Source: Burkholderia ubonensis
GTDB lineage: Bacteria > Pseudomonadota > Gammaproteobacteria > Burkholderiales > Burkholderiaceae
NCBI RefSeq assembly: GCF_902833085.1
Contig: NZ_CADFEB010000005.1
Location: 372,001-436,000, forward strand
Direction: 5' to 3'
DNA: 64,000 nt
Part shown: positions 54,985 to 64,000 of the stretch, piece after piece
How positions within the stretch are numbered: the stretch's first letter is position 1
How the letters are laid out: the number at the start of each line of letters is the position of its first letter
Program-made: the position numbers and the translations under genes
Notes under the pieces: generated by a model
What the model was told of the DNA's origin: nothing
The model's input: only the letters and a program-made list of their open reading frames with translations
Databases searched by the model: none

Positions 54985-55293
54985 ATGAGCGATGCCTTCC
55001 TGAACGCATCGCCCGACGCGCGCATCGCGCTGATCGAGGCGCGCCTCAACGCCGCGCTCGCGCCCGTATCGCTCGCGGTGCGCGACGACAGCGCGCAGCA
55101 CGCGGGCCACGCCGGCGCGGCCGCCGGCGGCCACTACACGGTCACGATCGTGTCCGCCGCATTCGCCGGCAAGGCGCGCGTCGCCCGGCACCGGCTGGTG
55201 TATGATGCGCTCGCTGATGCGATGCAGCGCGGCATTCACGCGCTCGCGATCGTCGCGTACACGCCCGAAGAATTCAACGAATCTTCAATCTAG
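54985..55293 (+). CDS. BolA-family protein
   Basis: 102 residues of the BolA fold, which pairs with monothiol glutaredoxins and Fe-S clusters or acts on division-gene transcription. The conserved core GKARVARHRLVYDALADAM is present with its invariant His and Arg residues; LNAALAPVSLAVRDDS is the first helix/strand. It starts 1 bp after yciB, so it is coupled to it. BolA versus IbaG subtype is not resolvable from the sequence. Confidence 0.88.
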   Translation: MSDAFLNASPDARIALIEARLNAALAPVSLAVRDDSAQHAGHAGAAAGGHYTVTIVSAAFAGKARVARHRLVYDALADAMQRGIHALAIVAYTPEEFNESSI

Positions 55294-55314
55294 TCGTCTC
55301 ATTAGGAATTCCCG

Positions 55315-56094
55315 ATGATCCTGAAATCCCCCCGCCTGTGGGCCGCAGCGGCCGCTCTCGCAGCAGCGCCGGCCTTCGCCCAGAACATCGCCGTCGTCAA
55401 CGGCACGCCGATTCCGAAGTCGCGCGCCGACGCGATGGTCGCGCAGCTGGTCCAGCAAGGCCAGCCCGACAGCCCGCAGATGCAGCAGGCCGTGCGCCAG
55501 GAACTCGTGAACCGCGAAATCCTGATGCAGGAAGCCATTCGCCGCGGCATCCCGAATCGTCCGGACGTGAAGGCGCAAGTCGCCGTCGCGCAGCAGACCG
55601 TCGTGCTGCGCGCGATGATCGAGGACTTCCTGAAGAAGAACCAGCCGACCGACGCCGAAGTGAAGGCGCGCTACGACGAACTGGTGAAGGGCGTCGCGAA
55701 CCGCGAATTCCACCTGCACCACATCCTCGTCGACAACGAGCAGCAGGCGAAGGACCTGATCGCGAAGATCAAGGCCGGCGCGAAGTTCGAGGATCTCGCG
55801 AAGCAATACTCGAAGGACCCGGGTTCGGGCAAGAACGGCGGCGATCTCGACTGGGCCGATCCGAAGGCGTACGTGCCGGAATTCGCGGCGGCCGCGACGA
55901 AGCTGCAGAAAGGCCAGATGACCGACGAGCCGGTGAAGACCCAGTTCGGCTGGCACATCATCCGCGTCGACGACATCCGCGCCGTCGCGCCGCCCCCGTT
56001 CGACCAGGTCAAGCCGCAGATCGCGCAACAGATGGTCCAGCAGAAGCTGCAGGCGTTCGAGGAAAGCCTGCGGCAGCAGGCCAAGGTGCAGTAA
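55315..56094 (+). CDS. periplasmic parvulin-type peptidylprolyl isomerase (PpiC/SurA-like)
   Basis: 259 residues with a signal peptide (about 1-22, ending APAFA), an N-terminal chaperone-like helical part (about 30-120) and one PpiC rotamase domain (about 128-225) with REFHLHHILVDNE, SGKNGGDLDWADP and the final FGWHIIRVDDIRA. One parvulin domain rather than the two of SurA. It is likely to fold outer-membrane or periplasmic proteins. Last gene of yciB-bolA-ppi, 21 bp after the BolA-family gene, with a terminator after it. Confidence 0.9.
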   Translation: MILKSPRLWAAAAALAAAPAFAQNIAVVNGTPIPKSRADAMVAQLVQQGQPDSPQMQQAVRQELVNREILMQEAIRRGIPNRPDVKAQVAVAQQTVVLRAMIEDFLKKNQPTDAEVKARYDELVKGVANREFHLHHILVDNEQQAKDLIAKIKAGAKFEDLAKQYSKDPGSGKNGGDLDWADPKAYVPEFAAAATKLQKGQMTDEPVKTQFGWHIIRVDDIRAVAPPPFDQVKPQIAQQMVQQKLQAFEESLRQQAKVQ

Positions 56095-56118
56095 CGCCAC
56101 GCTGCGCCGCATACGAGA

Positions 56119-56149
56119 AAGCCGCTCCACGGAGCGGCTTTTTCTTTTT
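56119..56149 (+). terminator. Rho-independent terminator after the peptidylprolyl isomerase gene
   Basis: AAGCCGCTCC and GGAGCGGCTT with a very short loop, followed by TTTTCTTTTT. Confidence 0.9.
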
Positions 56150-56173
56150 GCCGGCACGCGAAGCGCAGTGCCG

Positions 56174-56716
56174 CTACGCGCAGAACGACGCGTGATACCG
56201 CACTTCACCCGCCGGACGTGGCGCTGCGGCATCGAACGGCAGCACCATCAGGTATTCCGGCGGCGCCTGCGGAAACACGATGTCGCCCGCGGGCCCGAAG
56301 CCGAAGCGCGCGTAATAGGCGGGCTCGCCGAGCACGACGCAGCCGCGCGCGCCGAGCCGCCGCAGCGCATCGAGACCGGTGCGCACGAGCCCCGCGCCGA
56401 CGCTTTGCCGCTGGCAGTCGGGCAGCACCGCGAGCGGCGCGAGCCCGTACCAGCCTGATTCACCGCCGTCGCCGACCGTCCCGATCATCACCGAGGAAAA
56501 CGCGACATGCCCGATGATGCGCTCGTCGCGCTCCGCGACGAGCGACACGCTGAGGCTGCCGTCCGCACGCAGCGCGTCGACGATCCGCTGCTCGAACTGC
56601 CCGTGTTGCGGCGCAGCCGCAAACGCCGCGGCGATCACGCGGGCAATCGCCGCGACGTCGCTCGCGCGCTCGTCGCGCAGCGTGACGACGTCGACCGGTG
56701 CATGCGGATCGAACAT
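56174..56716 (-). CDS. GNAT-family N-acetyltransferase (YhbS-like)
   Basis: 180 residues. The acetyl-CoA motif is in LAPLAVLPDCQRQSVGAGLVRTGL (QRQSVGAGL), followed by GCVVLGEPAYYARFGFGPA, characteristic of YhbS-type GNATs. The start is 4 bp after the purL stop on the same strand, so it probably shares the purL transcript. Substrate unknown. Confidence 0.85.
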   Translation of the reverse strand: MFDPHAPVDVVTLRDERASDVAAIARVIAAAFAAAPQHGQFEQRIVDALRADGSLSVSLVAERDERIIGHVAFSSVMIGTVGDGGESGWYGLAPLAVLPDCQRQSVGAGLVRTGLDALRRLGARGCVVLGEPAYYARFGFGPAGDIVFPQAPPEYLMVLPFDAAAPRPAGEVRYHASFCA

Positions 56717-56720
56717 CGCG

Positions 56721-59700
56721 TCAGCCGATCCAGCGGCGCGCGTTGCGGAACACGCGCAGCCACGGGCTCGCCTCGCCCCAGCCTTCCGGGTGCCAGCTCA
56801 TCGTGACCGTACGGTGCACGCGCTCCATGTGCGGCATCAGCACCGTGAAGCGGCCGTCGGCGGTCGTCACCGACGTGATGCCGGCGGGCGACCCGTTCGG
56901 GTTGAACGGATAGCCCTCGGTCGCGTTGCCGCGATGGTCGACGTAGCGCATCGCGACCGCGACGCGATCGATGTCGCCCTGCTGCGAGAAGTCCGCATAG
57001 CCTTCGCCGTGCGCGACCGCGACCGGAATCCGCGAGCCTTCCATCCCCGCGAAGAAGATCGACGGCGACGACTGGACCTCGACGAACGAGAAGCGCGCCT
57101 CGAACTGCTCGGACTTGTTGCGCGTGAACTTCGGCCACGCATCCGCGCCCGGGATCATCGACGCGAGGCTCGACAGCATCTGGCAGCCGTTGCAGATGCC
57201 GAGCGCGAACGTGTCCTGCCGCGCGAAGAACGCCGAGAACATGTCGGCGAGGTTCGCGTTGAAGCGGATCGTCTTCGCCCAGCCCTCGCCCGCGCCCAGC
57301 ACGTCGCCGTACGAGAAGCCGCCGCACGCGACCGCGCCCGCGAAATCGGCGAGCGTCGCGCGGCCCGCGAGCAGGTCGCTCATGTGCACGTCGTGCGCGT
57401 CGAAGCCCGCGCGGTCGAACGCATACGCGGTTTCGAGATGCGAGTTCACGCCCTGCTCGCGCAGGATCGCGACACGCGGACGCGCGCCCGTCGCGATGTA
57501 CGGCGCGGCGATGTCGTCGGCCGGCTCGAACGTCAGCACCGGCGAGATGCCCGGGTCGGCCGCGTCGAGCAGCGCGTCGTATTCGGCGTCCGCGCAGGCC
57601 GGGTTGTCGCGCAGGCGCGCGATGCGCCAGCTCACCTCGCCCCACGCGCGATGCAGCTCGGCGCGCGGCGCGTCGTAGATCTTCTTCGCGTCGCGGTACA
57701 CCTCGATCACGTCGCGCTCGTTGACCGAGCCGATCACGTGCGAGCACATCGACAGCCCGAACTCGCGCAGCGCGCCGAGCACCGCGTCGCGGTCCGCCGC
57801 GCGCACCTGCACGACGGCGCCGAGCTCTTCCGAGAACAGCGCGCGCAGCGTGCGGTCCTCGCGGCGGCCGCTCGTCTGCTTCGCCCAGTCCTTCGCGTCG
57901 CCATAGTCGGATTCATGATTGGCGTCGAGCGTCAGCATGTCGACGTTCAGCGACACGCCAGCGTGGCCCGCGAACGCCATTTCGCAGACCGTCGCCCACA
58001 GGCCGCCGTCCGAGCGGTCGTGGTACGCGAGCAGCTTGCCTTGCGCATTCAGCGACTGGATCGCGTTGAAGAAACGCTTCAGGTCCTCCGGATCGTCGAC
58101 GTCCGGCGTCGCGTCGCCGACCTGCTGCGTAACCTGCGCGAAGATGCTGCCTGCCATCCGGTTCTTGCCGCGGCCGAGGTCGATCGCGATCAGCACGCTG
58201 TCGCCGGCGTCGGCGACACGCTGCAGTTGCGGCGTCAGGTGACGGCGCACGTCTTCGACCGGCGCGAATGCGGAGATGATCAGCGACACCGGCGAAACGA
58301 CTTCCTTCGCGACGCCCTGCTCGTCCCACTTCGTCTTCATCGACAGCGAATCCTTGCCGACCGGGATGCCGATGCCGAGCGCCGGGCACAGCTCCATGCC
58401 GATCGCCTTCACCGTATCGAACAGCGCGGCGTCTTCGCCGGCGGTGCCGCACGCGGCCATCCAGTTCGCGGACAGCTTCAGCTTGTCGAGCGACGCGATC
58501 GGCGCGCTCGCGATATTGGTGATCGCCTCGCCGACCGCCATGCGGCCCGACGCGGGCGCGTCGATCACGGCGAGCGGCGTGCGCTCGGCCATCGTCATCG
58601 CCTCGCCCCCGAAGCCCGCGTAGTCGAGCGCCGTCACCGCGCAGTCGGCCACCGGCACCTGCCACGGGCCGACCATCTGGTCGCGCACCGACGTGCCGCC
58701 GACCGAGCGGTCGCCGATCGTGATCAGGAACGACTTGCTCGCGACCGTCGGATGCTTCAGCACGTCGACCGCGACCTGCGCGAGCGCGACGCCCGTGACG
58801 TCGACCGGTGCGCGCTCGGTGCTCACGCGCGTGACGTCGCGGTGCATGCGCGGCGGTTTGCCGAGCAGCACTTCCATCGGCATGTCGACCGGGTATTCGT
58901 CAGCGCCCGTCGCCTCGTCGTCGACGAGCCGCAGCTGGCGCTCGTCCGTCGCGACGCCGACCACCGAGAACGGGCAGCGCTCGCGCGCGCAGATCGCCTC
59001 GAAGCGCGGCAGGTCGGCCGGCGCGATTGCCAGCACGTAGCGCTCCTGCGCCTCGTTCGACCAGATCTCGCGCGGCGACAGGCCCGACTCCTCGAGCGCA
59101 ACCTTGCGCAGCTCGAAACGCGCGCCCTTGCCCGCGCCGTCGACGATCTCGGGGAACGCGTTCGACAGGCCGCCCGCGCCGACGTCGTGAATGCTCAGGA
59201 TCGGGTTATCGTCGCCGAGCTGCCAGCAGCCGTTGATCACTTCCTGCGCGCGCCGCTCGATTTCCGGGTTGCCGCGCTGCACCGAGTCGAAGTCGAGCTC
59301 GGCCGTGTTCGCGCCGGTCGCCATCGAGCTCGCCGCGCCGCCGCCCATGCCGATCCGCATGCCGGGGCCGCCGATCTGGATCAGCAGGGAGCCGGCCGGC
59401 ACGTCGTGCTTGTGCGTGTGCGCGTCGGAGATGTTGCCGAGGCCGCCCGCGATCATGATCGGCTTGTGATAGCCGCGCACCTGGCCGCCGACGTTCTGCT
59501 CGTACACGCGGAAGTAGCCGCCGAGGTTCGGGCGGCCGAATTCGTTGTTGAACGCGGCGCCGCCGAGCGGGCCGTCGATCATGATCTGCAGCGGCGACGC
59601 GATGCGGTCCGGGCGGCCGTACGGGCCGTGCTGCTCGTTCGGGTTGCGCTCGGCCACCGGCTGCGCGGCGTCGCGCGCGTTTTCCCACGGCTGGCGCGCG

Positions 59701-60785
59701 TCGGGCAGGTCGAGGTTCGACACCGTGAAGCCCGTCAGGCCCGCCTTCGGCCGCGCGCCGCGGCCCGTCGCGCCTTCGTCGCGGATCTCGCCGCCCGCGC
59801 CGGTCGCCGCGCCCGGGAACGGCGAGATCGCCGTCGGGTGGTTGTGCGTCTCGACCTTCATCAGCGTGTGCGTGAGCTCGGTGTGGCGGCCGTAGCGCTC
59901 ACCGGGCTCGCCGGCCGCGCCCGCGCCGCGCGGGAACCAGCGCTCCGCTTGCGCGCCCATCATGATCGACGAGTTGTCCGAATACGCGACGATCGTGCCT
60001 TGCGGGCTCAGCTTCTCGGTGTTGCGGATCATCGCGAACAGCGACATGTCCTGCGCGTCGCCGTCGATCGTCCACTGCGCGTTGAAGATCTTGTGGCGGC
60101 AGTGCTCGCTGTTCGCCTGCGCGAACATCATCAGCTCGACGTCGGTCGGGTTGCGCTCGAGCTTGCGGAACGCGTCGACCAGGTAGTCGATCTCGTCGTC
60201 GGCGAGCGCGAGGCCCAGCTCGACGTTCGCGCGCTCGAGCGCGCCGCGGCCCTGCGCGAGCACGTCGACCGTCGCGAGCGGCTTGGCCGGTAGCTCGTCG
60301 AACAGGTGCTTCGCGTCGTCGCGCGACGTGACCGCGCTTTCGGTCATCCGGTCGTGCAGCGCGGCCGCGACCGCGGCGCGCGCGTCGTCGGACAGCGCCT
60401 TCTTGCCGCCGAGCAGGCCCGACTTCAGCGTGACCGTGTACTCGACGCCGCGCTCGATGCGGCGCACGTGCGTGAGGCCGCAGTGCTGCGCGATGTCGGT
60501 CGCCTTGCTCGCCCACGGCGAGACCGTGCCGAAGCGCGGCAGCACGACGAAAGTCTCGACCGCGCCCTTCTCGGCCGCCGGCTCGAACGGCGCGCCGTAG
60601 TGCATCAGCGCGTCGATGCGCGCGCTGTCATCGGCCGACAGCGGCTCGCCGGCATTGACGAAGTGCAGAAACTGGCCGCGCACCGCGACGATGTTGGCGT
60701 CGATTTGCCTGAGCGTGTCGAGCAGACGGGTTTGACGGAAATCGGAGAGGGCCGAAGCGCCGGGAAAACACGAGAAGTGAGCCAT
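56721..60785 (-). CDS. purL: phosphoribosylformylglycinamidine synthase, large type
   Basis: 1354 residues, the single-chain FGAM synthase of purine biosynthesis. The N-terminal domain begins [16 protein letters not shown]; the ATP-grasp-like FGAM domains carry [17 protein letters not shown] and [26 protein letters not shown] segments (here [14 protein letters not shown]). The C-terminal class I glutamine amidotransferase has its nucleophile C1198 in [10 protein letters not shown] and ends [14 protein letters not shown] 60783-60785 is used; the open frame to 60944 is leader. A minus-strand TATAAT at 60847-60852 may be its -10 box. Confidence 0.96.
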   Translation of the reverse strand: MAHFSCFPGASALSDFRQTRLLDTLRQIDANIVAVRGQFLHFVNAGEPLSADDSARIDALMHYGAPFEPAAEKGAVETFVVLPRFGTVSPWASKATDIAQHCGLTHVRRIERGVEYTVTLKSGLLGGKKALSDDARAAVAAALHDRMTESAVTSRDDAKHLFDELPAKPLATVDVLAQGRGALERANVELGLALADDEIDYLVDAFRKLERNPTDVELMMFAQANSEHCRHKIFNAQWTIDGDAQDMSLFAMIRNTEKLSPQGTIVAYSDNSSIMMGAQAERWFPRGAGAAGEPGERYGRHTELTHTLMKVETHNHPTAISPFPGAATGAGGEIRDEGATGRGARPKAGLTGFTVSNLDLPDARQPWENARDAAQPVAERNPNEQHGPYGRPDRIASPLQIMIDGPLGGAAFNNEFGRPNLGGYFRVYEQNVGGQVRGYHKPIMIAGGLGNISDAHTHKHDVPAGSLLIQIGGPGMRIGMGGGAASSMATGANTAELDFDSVQRGNPEIERRAQEVINGCWQLGDDNPILSIHDVGAGGLSNAFPEIVDGAGKGARFELRKVALEESGLSPREIWSNEAQERYVLAIAPADLPRFEAICARERCPFSVVGVATDERQLRLVDDEATGADEYPVDMPMEVLLGKPPRMHRDVTRVSTERAPVDVTGVALAQVAVDVLKHPTVASKSFLITIGDRSVGGTSVRDQMVGPWQVPVADCAVTALDYAGFGGEAMTMAERTPLAVIDAPASGRMAVGEAITNIASAPIASLDKLKLSANWMAACGTAGEDAALFDTVKAIGMELCPALGIGIPVGKDSLSMKTKWDEQGVAKEVVSPVSLIISAFAPVEDVRRHLTPQLQRVADAGDSVLIAIDLGRGKNRMAGSIFAQVTQQVGDATPDVDDPEDLKRFFNAIQSLNAQGKLLAYHDRSDGGLWATVCEMAFAGHAGVSLNVDMLTLDANHESDYGDAKDWAKQTSGRREDRTLRALFSEELGAVVQVRAADRDAVLGALREFGLSMCSHVIGSVNERDVIEVYRDAKKIYDAPRAELHRAWGEVSWRIARLRDNPACADAEYDALLDAADPGISPVLTFEPADDIAAPYIATGARPRVAILREQGVNSHLETAYAFDRAGFDAHDVHMSDLLAGRATLADFAGAVACGGFSYGDVLGAGEGWAKTIRFNANLADMFSAFFARQDTFALGICNGCQMLSSLASMIPGADAWPKFTRNKSEQFEARFSFVEVQSSPSIFFAGMEGSRIPVAVAHGEGYADFSQQGDIDRVAVAMRYVDHRGNATEGYPFNPNGSPAGITSVTTADGRFTVLMPHMERVHRTVTMSWHPEGWGEASPWLRVFRNARRWIG

Positions 60786-61025
60786 GGGCTGGACTGACGT
60801 CGATGAGTCGCGCAAGGTGGCGACGTGGGGCGAAAGGAAGGCCGTAATTATACCCGGAAGTCGGGCGCCCAAACCCGTCCGCGGCGCGCGCCGGGCGTGC
60901 CCGAACCGGTCGCGGGCCGCGCGCCGCCGGTTTGGCGCTATCATTGCCGGTTCACCGGGCCCCGCGGCCCGTCACGCGAATCACCCACCGGGCGGCCGGA
61001 CGGCCGCCCGTCATCGAAGCAATCC

Positions 61026-62330
61026 ATGGATGTCATCGTCATCGGCGGCGGAATCAGCGGCGTCGCCACCGCCTACCAGCTGCGCGCGGCCGGCCACCGC
61101 GTGTGCGTGGTCGAACGCCACGCGACCGTCGCGCAAGGCGCGACCTACGGCGATGGCGGCACGCTGCTGCCGAGCCCGCTCGACGTCTGGTTCGGGCCGA
61201 CCTTCATGCGCCAGCGCCAGCCGCGCGACAGCGGCATCGTCTACAAGCCGGGGCTGAACGGCGGCGTGCGCCGCTTCGTGAAGCGGCTCGGCGAGCTGCG
61301 CGCGCCCGACGCGTTCGCCACCCAGTACGCGCGGCTGCGCCCGCTGGTCGACGCGTCGCGCGACGCGCTCGCCGACATCGAAGCCCGCTTCGATCTCGAC
61401 TTCGAGCAGAAGACCGGCGTGCTGCACGTCGTGCGCGACGCCGGCGACTGGGACACCGCGCAGCCCGCGCTCGAGCTGCTGCGCACGCTCGACCTGCCGC
61501 ACCGCGTGCTGACGGCCGCCGAATGCGCGGCGCTCGAGCCGTCGGTGCCCGCCGAGCCCGGCTTCGCCGGCGGCGTGCTGCTCGAGAGCGAGCGCACCGC
61601 GAACTGCCCGCTGTTCACGAAGCTGGTCAAGCAGGTGCTCGACGAGCACGGCGTGCAGTTCCGCTTCGGCGCCGAAGTCGCCGCGATCCGCGCGGACGCC
61701 GGCCGCGCCGCGGTCGAGCTCGCGCCGCCGGGCGCCGACCGGCGCGCGTCGAAGGCGCGCGAGGTCGACGTGATTTCTGCCGACGCGATCGTGGTCGCCG
61801 CCGGCGCGAGCAGCCTCGCGCTGCTCGAGCGGCTCGGCATGCACGTGCCGCTGCATCCGATGCGCGTTCACACGCTGACCGCGCCGGTCGCCTACGTCGA
61901 ACACGCGCCGCACCTGGCCGTCGTCGATTCGATCAAGCGCATCTCGATGACCCGCACCCACCAGCGGCTGCGCGTCGGCGGCGGCGCAGTGCTGCAGAGC
62001 CTGCAGGACACCGCGCGGCCGCTCGCCGAGCCGTTGTCGGAGGCCGCGCTCGCGCTGCTCGGCCAGGCCGTCCACGACTGGGTGCCCGGCGCCGCGAAGA
62101 TCTCCGCGGCGCTGTCGTGGCAAGGCACGCAGCTGCTGTCGCCGGACGGCCTGCCGGTCGTCGGTCCGACCTCGCATCCGCGCGTGTTCGCCAATTTCGG
62201 GCACGGCCCGGCCGGTTGGGGCCTCGCATGCGGGTCTGCTAAAGTGGTGGCGGATTACATCGGCGGCGCTGCGCAGCACTGGCCCGCCGACACGCTCGCC
62301 GCGCTGCGCGCCGAGCGCTTCTCGCCCTGA
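61026..62330 (+). CDS. FAD-dependent amino acid dehydrogenase/oxidase (DadA-like)
   Basis: 434 residues of the DAO superfamily. The FAD-binding GGGISGVATAYQL starts at residue 7. Further conserved parts are VERHATVAQGATYGDGGTLLPSPL, NCPLFTKLVKQVL and the C-terminal FANFGHGPAGWGLACGSAKVVAD typical of D-amino acid dehydrogenase small subunits. It should oxidise a D-amino acid or a related amine. Divergent from purL (240 bp). The start ATG at 61026 begins the Rossmann fold. Confidence 0.86.
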   Translation: MDVIVIGGGISGVATAYQLRAAGHRVCVVERHATVAQGATYGDGGTLLPSPLDVWFGPTFMRQRQPRDSGIVYKPGLNGGVRRFVKRLGELRAPDAFATQYARLRPLVDASRDALADIEARFDLDFEQKTGVLHVVRDAGDWDTAQPALELLRTLDLPHRVLTAAECAALEPSVPAEPGFAGGVLLESERTANCPLFTKLVKQVLDEHGVQFRFGAEVAAIRADAGRAAVELAPPGADRRASKAREVDVISADAIVVAAGASSLALLERLGMHVPLHPMRVHTLTAPVAYVEHAPHLAVVDSIKRISMTRTHQRLRVGGGAVLQSLQDTARPLAEPLSEAALALLGQAVHDWVPGAAKISAALSWQGTQLLSPDGLPVVGPTSHPRVFANFGHGPAGWGLACGSAKVVADYIGGAAQHWPADTLAALRAERFSP

Positions 62331-62374
62331 CCGGCCGCGCGGGCTCGCCCGGCGGCGCCGACCTTCCTGCCGCC

Positions 62375-63955
62375 ATGACGCTCGCCCGCCCCGCCCGCCC
62401 CGCCCGCCCCGCCCATCCCGCCCACCCGCTTCCCGCCCCTGAACCGATCGCGCTGCTGCGCGTCGCCGACCTGCGCGCCGCCGAAACCGCCGCGGCCGCG
62501 GCGCTGCCGCCGCACACGCTGATGGCGCGCGCCGGCGCCGCCGCCGCGCGCTGGCTGTCCGAACGCGTGGGCGACGACGACCGCCCCGTCTGGTTCGCGG
62601 TCGGCCCCGGCAACAACGGCGGCGACGCGCTCGTCGCAGCGGCGGAACTGCAGCGGCTCGGCGTCGCGACGCACGCGTGGATGCCCGTCGCGGTGAAGCC
62701 CGACGACGCGCAATGGGCGCTCGGCGTCGCCCGCGCCGCCGGCGTGCCGGTTTCGGCGGAGCCCCCCGCCTCGCTCGACGGCTACGCATGGGTCGTCGAC
62801 GGCCTGTTCGGCATCGGTCTCGGCCGCGCGCTCGACGGCGCGTTCGCGGAGCTCGCCGGGCGCATCGCCGCGCGCGCCCGCAGCGTCGGCCGCGTGCTCG
62901 CGCTCGACGTGCCGAGCGGGCTCGACAGCGACACCGGCCGAATCGTCGGCGCGGGCGCCGCGGTCGCCGCGACGCATACGCTGACCTTCATCGGCGCGAA
63001 GCCGGGCCTCTACATGAGCGAGGGACGCGATCTCGCCGGCGAGATCGCCGTCGCGTCGCTCGACGTCCCGCCCCCGGCCGCGCCCGCGGTAACGCTGAAT
63101 GCCCCGGCACGGTTCGCCGCCGCGCTGCCCGTGCGCGCGTTCGCGTCGCACAAGGGCACGTTCGGCAGCCTGGCCGTGATCGGCGGCGACACCGGCATGT
63201 GCGGCGCGCCGATCCTTGCCGCGCGCGCCGCGCTGTTCGCCGGCGCGGGCAAGGTGCACGTCGGCTTCCTGGGCGCCGGCGCGCCGCCTTACGACCCGCC
63301 GTTTCCCGAGCTGATGCTGCATCCGGCCGACGCGCTGGATCTCGACATGATGACCGCGGTCGCGGCCGGTTGCGGCCTCGGTATGCGCGAAGCCGCGGCG
63401 ACGCTCGTGCGCGACGTGCTGGCGCACGCTGCGCCCACGCTGCTCGACGCCGATGCGCTGAACCTGGTCGCCGCGCACGCCGATCTCGCGGCAGCGCTCG
63501 CGGCGCGCGGCGCGCACGGCCGCGCGTGCGTCCTGACCCCGCATCCGCTCGAGGCGGCCCGGCTGCTCGGCTGCGACACCGCGGCCGTGCAGCGCGACCG
63601 CCTCGACGCCGCGCACGCGCTCGCCGCGCGCTTCGCGAGCGTCGTCGTGCTGAAGGGCGCCGGCACCGTGATCGCCGCGCCCGACGGCCGCCTGACGGTC
63701 AATCCGACCGGCAACGCGGCGCTCGCGTCAGGCGGCACCGGCGACGTGCTCGGCGGCCTGATCGGCGCGCTGCTCGCGCAGCGCGTCGACCCGTACGCGG
63801 CCGCGCTCGCGGGCGTCTACCTGCACGGCCTCGCGGCCGACACGCTGGTCGCGAACGGCACGGGCCCGGCCGGCCTGACGGCCGGCGAACTCGCGCCGAC
63901 GGTGCGCACGCTGATCAATCGCCTTTTTTACCCGTCGACGCGCGCGGACACATAA
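62375..63955 (+). CDS. nnr: bifunctional NAD(P)H-hydrate epimerase / dehydratase
   Basis: 526 residues; repairs the damaged NAD(P)HX cofactors. The N-terminal epimerase (YjeF_N) domain has VGPGNNGGDALVAAAEL and the Asp in VDGLFGIGLGR; the C-terminal ADP-dependent dehydratase (carbohydrate-kinase fold) has HKGTFGSLAVIGGDTGMCGA and GTGDVLGGLIGALLAQ. The first 25 residues are made of a 9-bp repeat (ARP/AHP). ATG 62375 is the only start in frame upstream of the domain. It follows the FAD dehydrogenase gene by 44 bp. Confidence 0.92.
   Translation: MTLARPARPARPAHPAHPLPAPEPIALLRVADLRAAETAAAAALPPHTLMARAGAAAARWLSERVGDDDRPVWFAVGPGNNGGDALVAAAELQRLGVATHAWMPVAVKPDDAQWALGVARAAGVPVSAEPPASLDGYAWVVDGLFGIGLGRALDGAFAELAGRIAARARSVGRVLALDVPSGLDSDTGRIVGAGAAVAATHTLTFIGAKPGLYMSEGRDLAGEIAVASLDVPPPAAPAVTLNAPARFAAALPVRAFASHKGTFGSLAVIGGDTGMCGAPILAARAALFAGAGKVHVGFLGAGAPPYDPPFPELMLHPADALDLDMMTAVAAGCGLGMREAAATLVRDVLAHAAPTLLDADALNLVAAHADLAAALAARGAHGRACVLTPHPLEAARLLGCDTAAVQRDRLDAAHALAARFASVVVLKGAGTVIAAPDGRLTVNPTGNAALASGGTGDVLGGLIGALLAQRVDPYAAALAGVYLHGLAADTLVANGTGPAGLTAGELAPTVRTLINRLFYPSTRADT
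62384..62428 (+). repeat. 9-bp tandem repeat at the start of nnr
   Basis: Five units of GCCCGCCCC (62384-62392, 62393-62401, 62402-62410, then two diverged units GCCCATCCC and GCCCACCCG) encode (ARP)3(AHP)2. Being a multiple of three, slippage would change the length of the N-terminus without shifting the frame. Confidence 0.85.
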
Positions 63956-64000
63956 CGCCGCTATACTGGGTCCCCCGCCGCGCGGCGGGCCACTCGTCCG
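63956..64000 (+). other. tail of the window after nnr
   Basis: A -10-like TATACT at 63962-63967 and a GC palindrome CCCGCCGCGCGGCGGG (63974-63989). Too short to say what follows. Confidence 0.35.

Noticed and set aside
56379..60293. 1304-residue plus-strand ORF opposite purL
   Set aside because: Arg/Ala/His-rich with no family motif; a stop-free antisense frame caused by GC-rich codons of purL.

Overview
The window looks like chromosome 1 of a Burkholderia cepacia complex organism. The sequence is very GC-rich, third codon positions are strongly G/C, and the gene order is typical of beta-proteobacteria: rpsF-priB-rpsR-rplI-dnaB, mltG-tmk-holB-tatD, and a complete L-Ara4N lipid A modification cluster with a split ArnA. 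The species call is an inference from gene content; no 16S or other marker was available. I saw no tRNA or rRNA gene, insertion sequence, prophage or CRISPR array. Coding density is high, and almost every extra long ORF is an antisense shadow caused by GC-rich codon use.

Layout. (1) 1-2703: hom (cut by the window edge) behind alaA, then a divergent Mth938-domain gene. The gap between them holds a 14-bp tandem repeat and an inverted repeat around a TATAAT. (2) 2832-10122: the arn operon (arnT, SMR-type flippase subunit, arnB, arnC, arnA formyltransferase, arnA decarboxylase, arnD) with short or overlapping junctions; it makes and attaches 4-amino-4-deoxy-L-arabinose to lipid A. (3) 10262-14166: bcp, a possible small RNA, a PIN-PhoH ATPase and an NlpC/P60 lipoprotein. 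(4) 14438-16085: a Pit phosphate transporter with its DUF47 partner. (5) 16225-19220: dnaB and the rplI-rpsR-priB-rpsF ribosomal/replication operon, which has a clear sigma70 promoter. (6) 19426-20926: an ECF sigma/anti-sigma pair. (7) 21283-25954: a LysR regulator divergent from the glyoxylate pathway genes gcl-hyi-glxR. (8) 26393-31220: kbp behind a long structured leader, L-asparaginase, PsiF, a small membrane protein, a YSC84 lipoprotein and a GT4 glycosyltransferase.

(9) 31391-38620 (minus strand): mltG-tmk-holB-tatD, then an exported ankyrin protein, a Rap1a/Tai-like exported protein, a MscS channel and a RecF-like ATPase. (10) 38698-44622: ygfZ, an NRDE protein, a GNAT, an HSL-family esterase, an MDR reductase, a thioesterase/Dabb pair and a cysteine-motif orphan. 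(11) 44665-46113: a membrane diguanylate cyclase whose active-site hairpin is duplicated in tandem. (12) 46440-52223: a fatty-acid beta-oxidation set (AMP ligase, hydratase/dehydrogenase, thiolase) with a nicotinamidase embedded in it. (13) 52336-56094: selO-msrB, yciB-bolA family-peptidylprolyl isomerase. (14) 56174-63955: purL with a downstream GNAT, an FAD amine dehydrogenase and the bifunctional NAD(P)HX repair enzyme nnr.

Most of the window is ordinary core chromosome. The observations most worth following are the 48-bp in-frame duplication that gives two consecutive GG(D/E)EF motifs in one cyclase (44896-44991), the multi-hairpin leader with a terminator-like element before the K+-binding-protein homologue kbp (26107-26344), a promoter-to-terminator small RNA candidate (10743-10876), and 14-bp tandem repeats at two unrelated gene boundaries.
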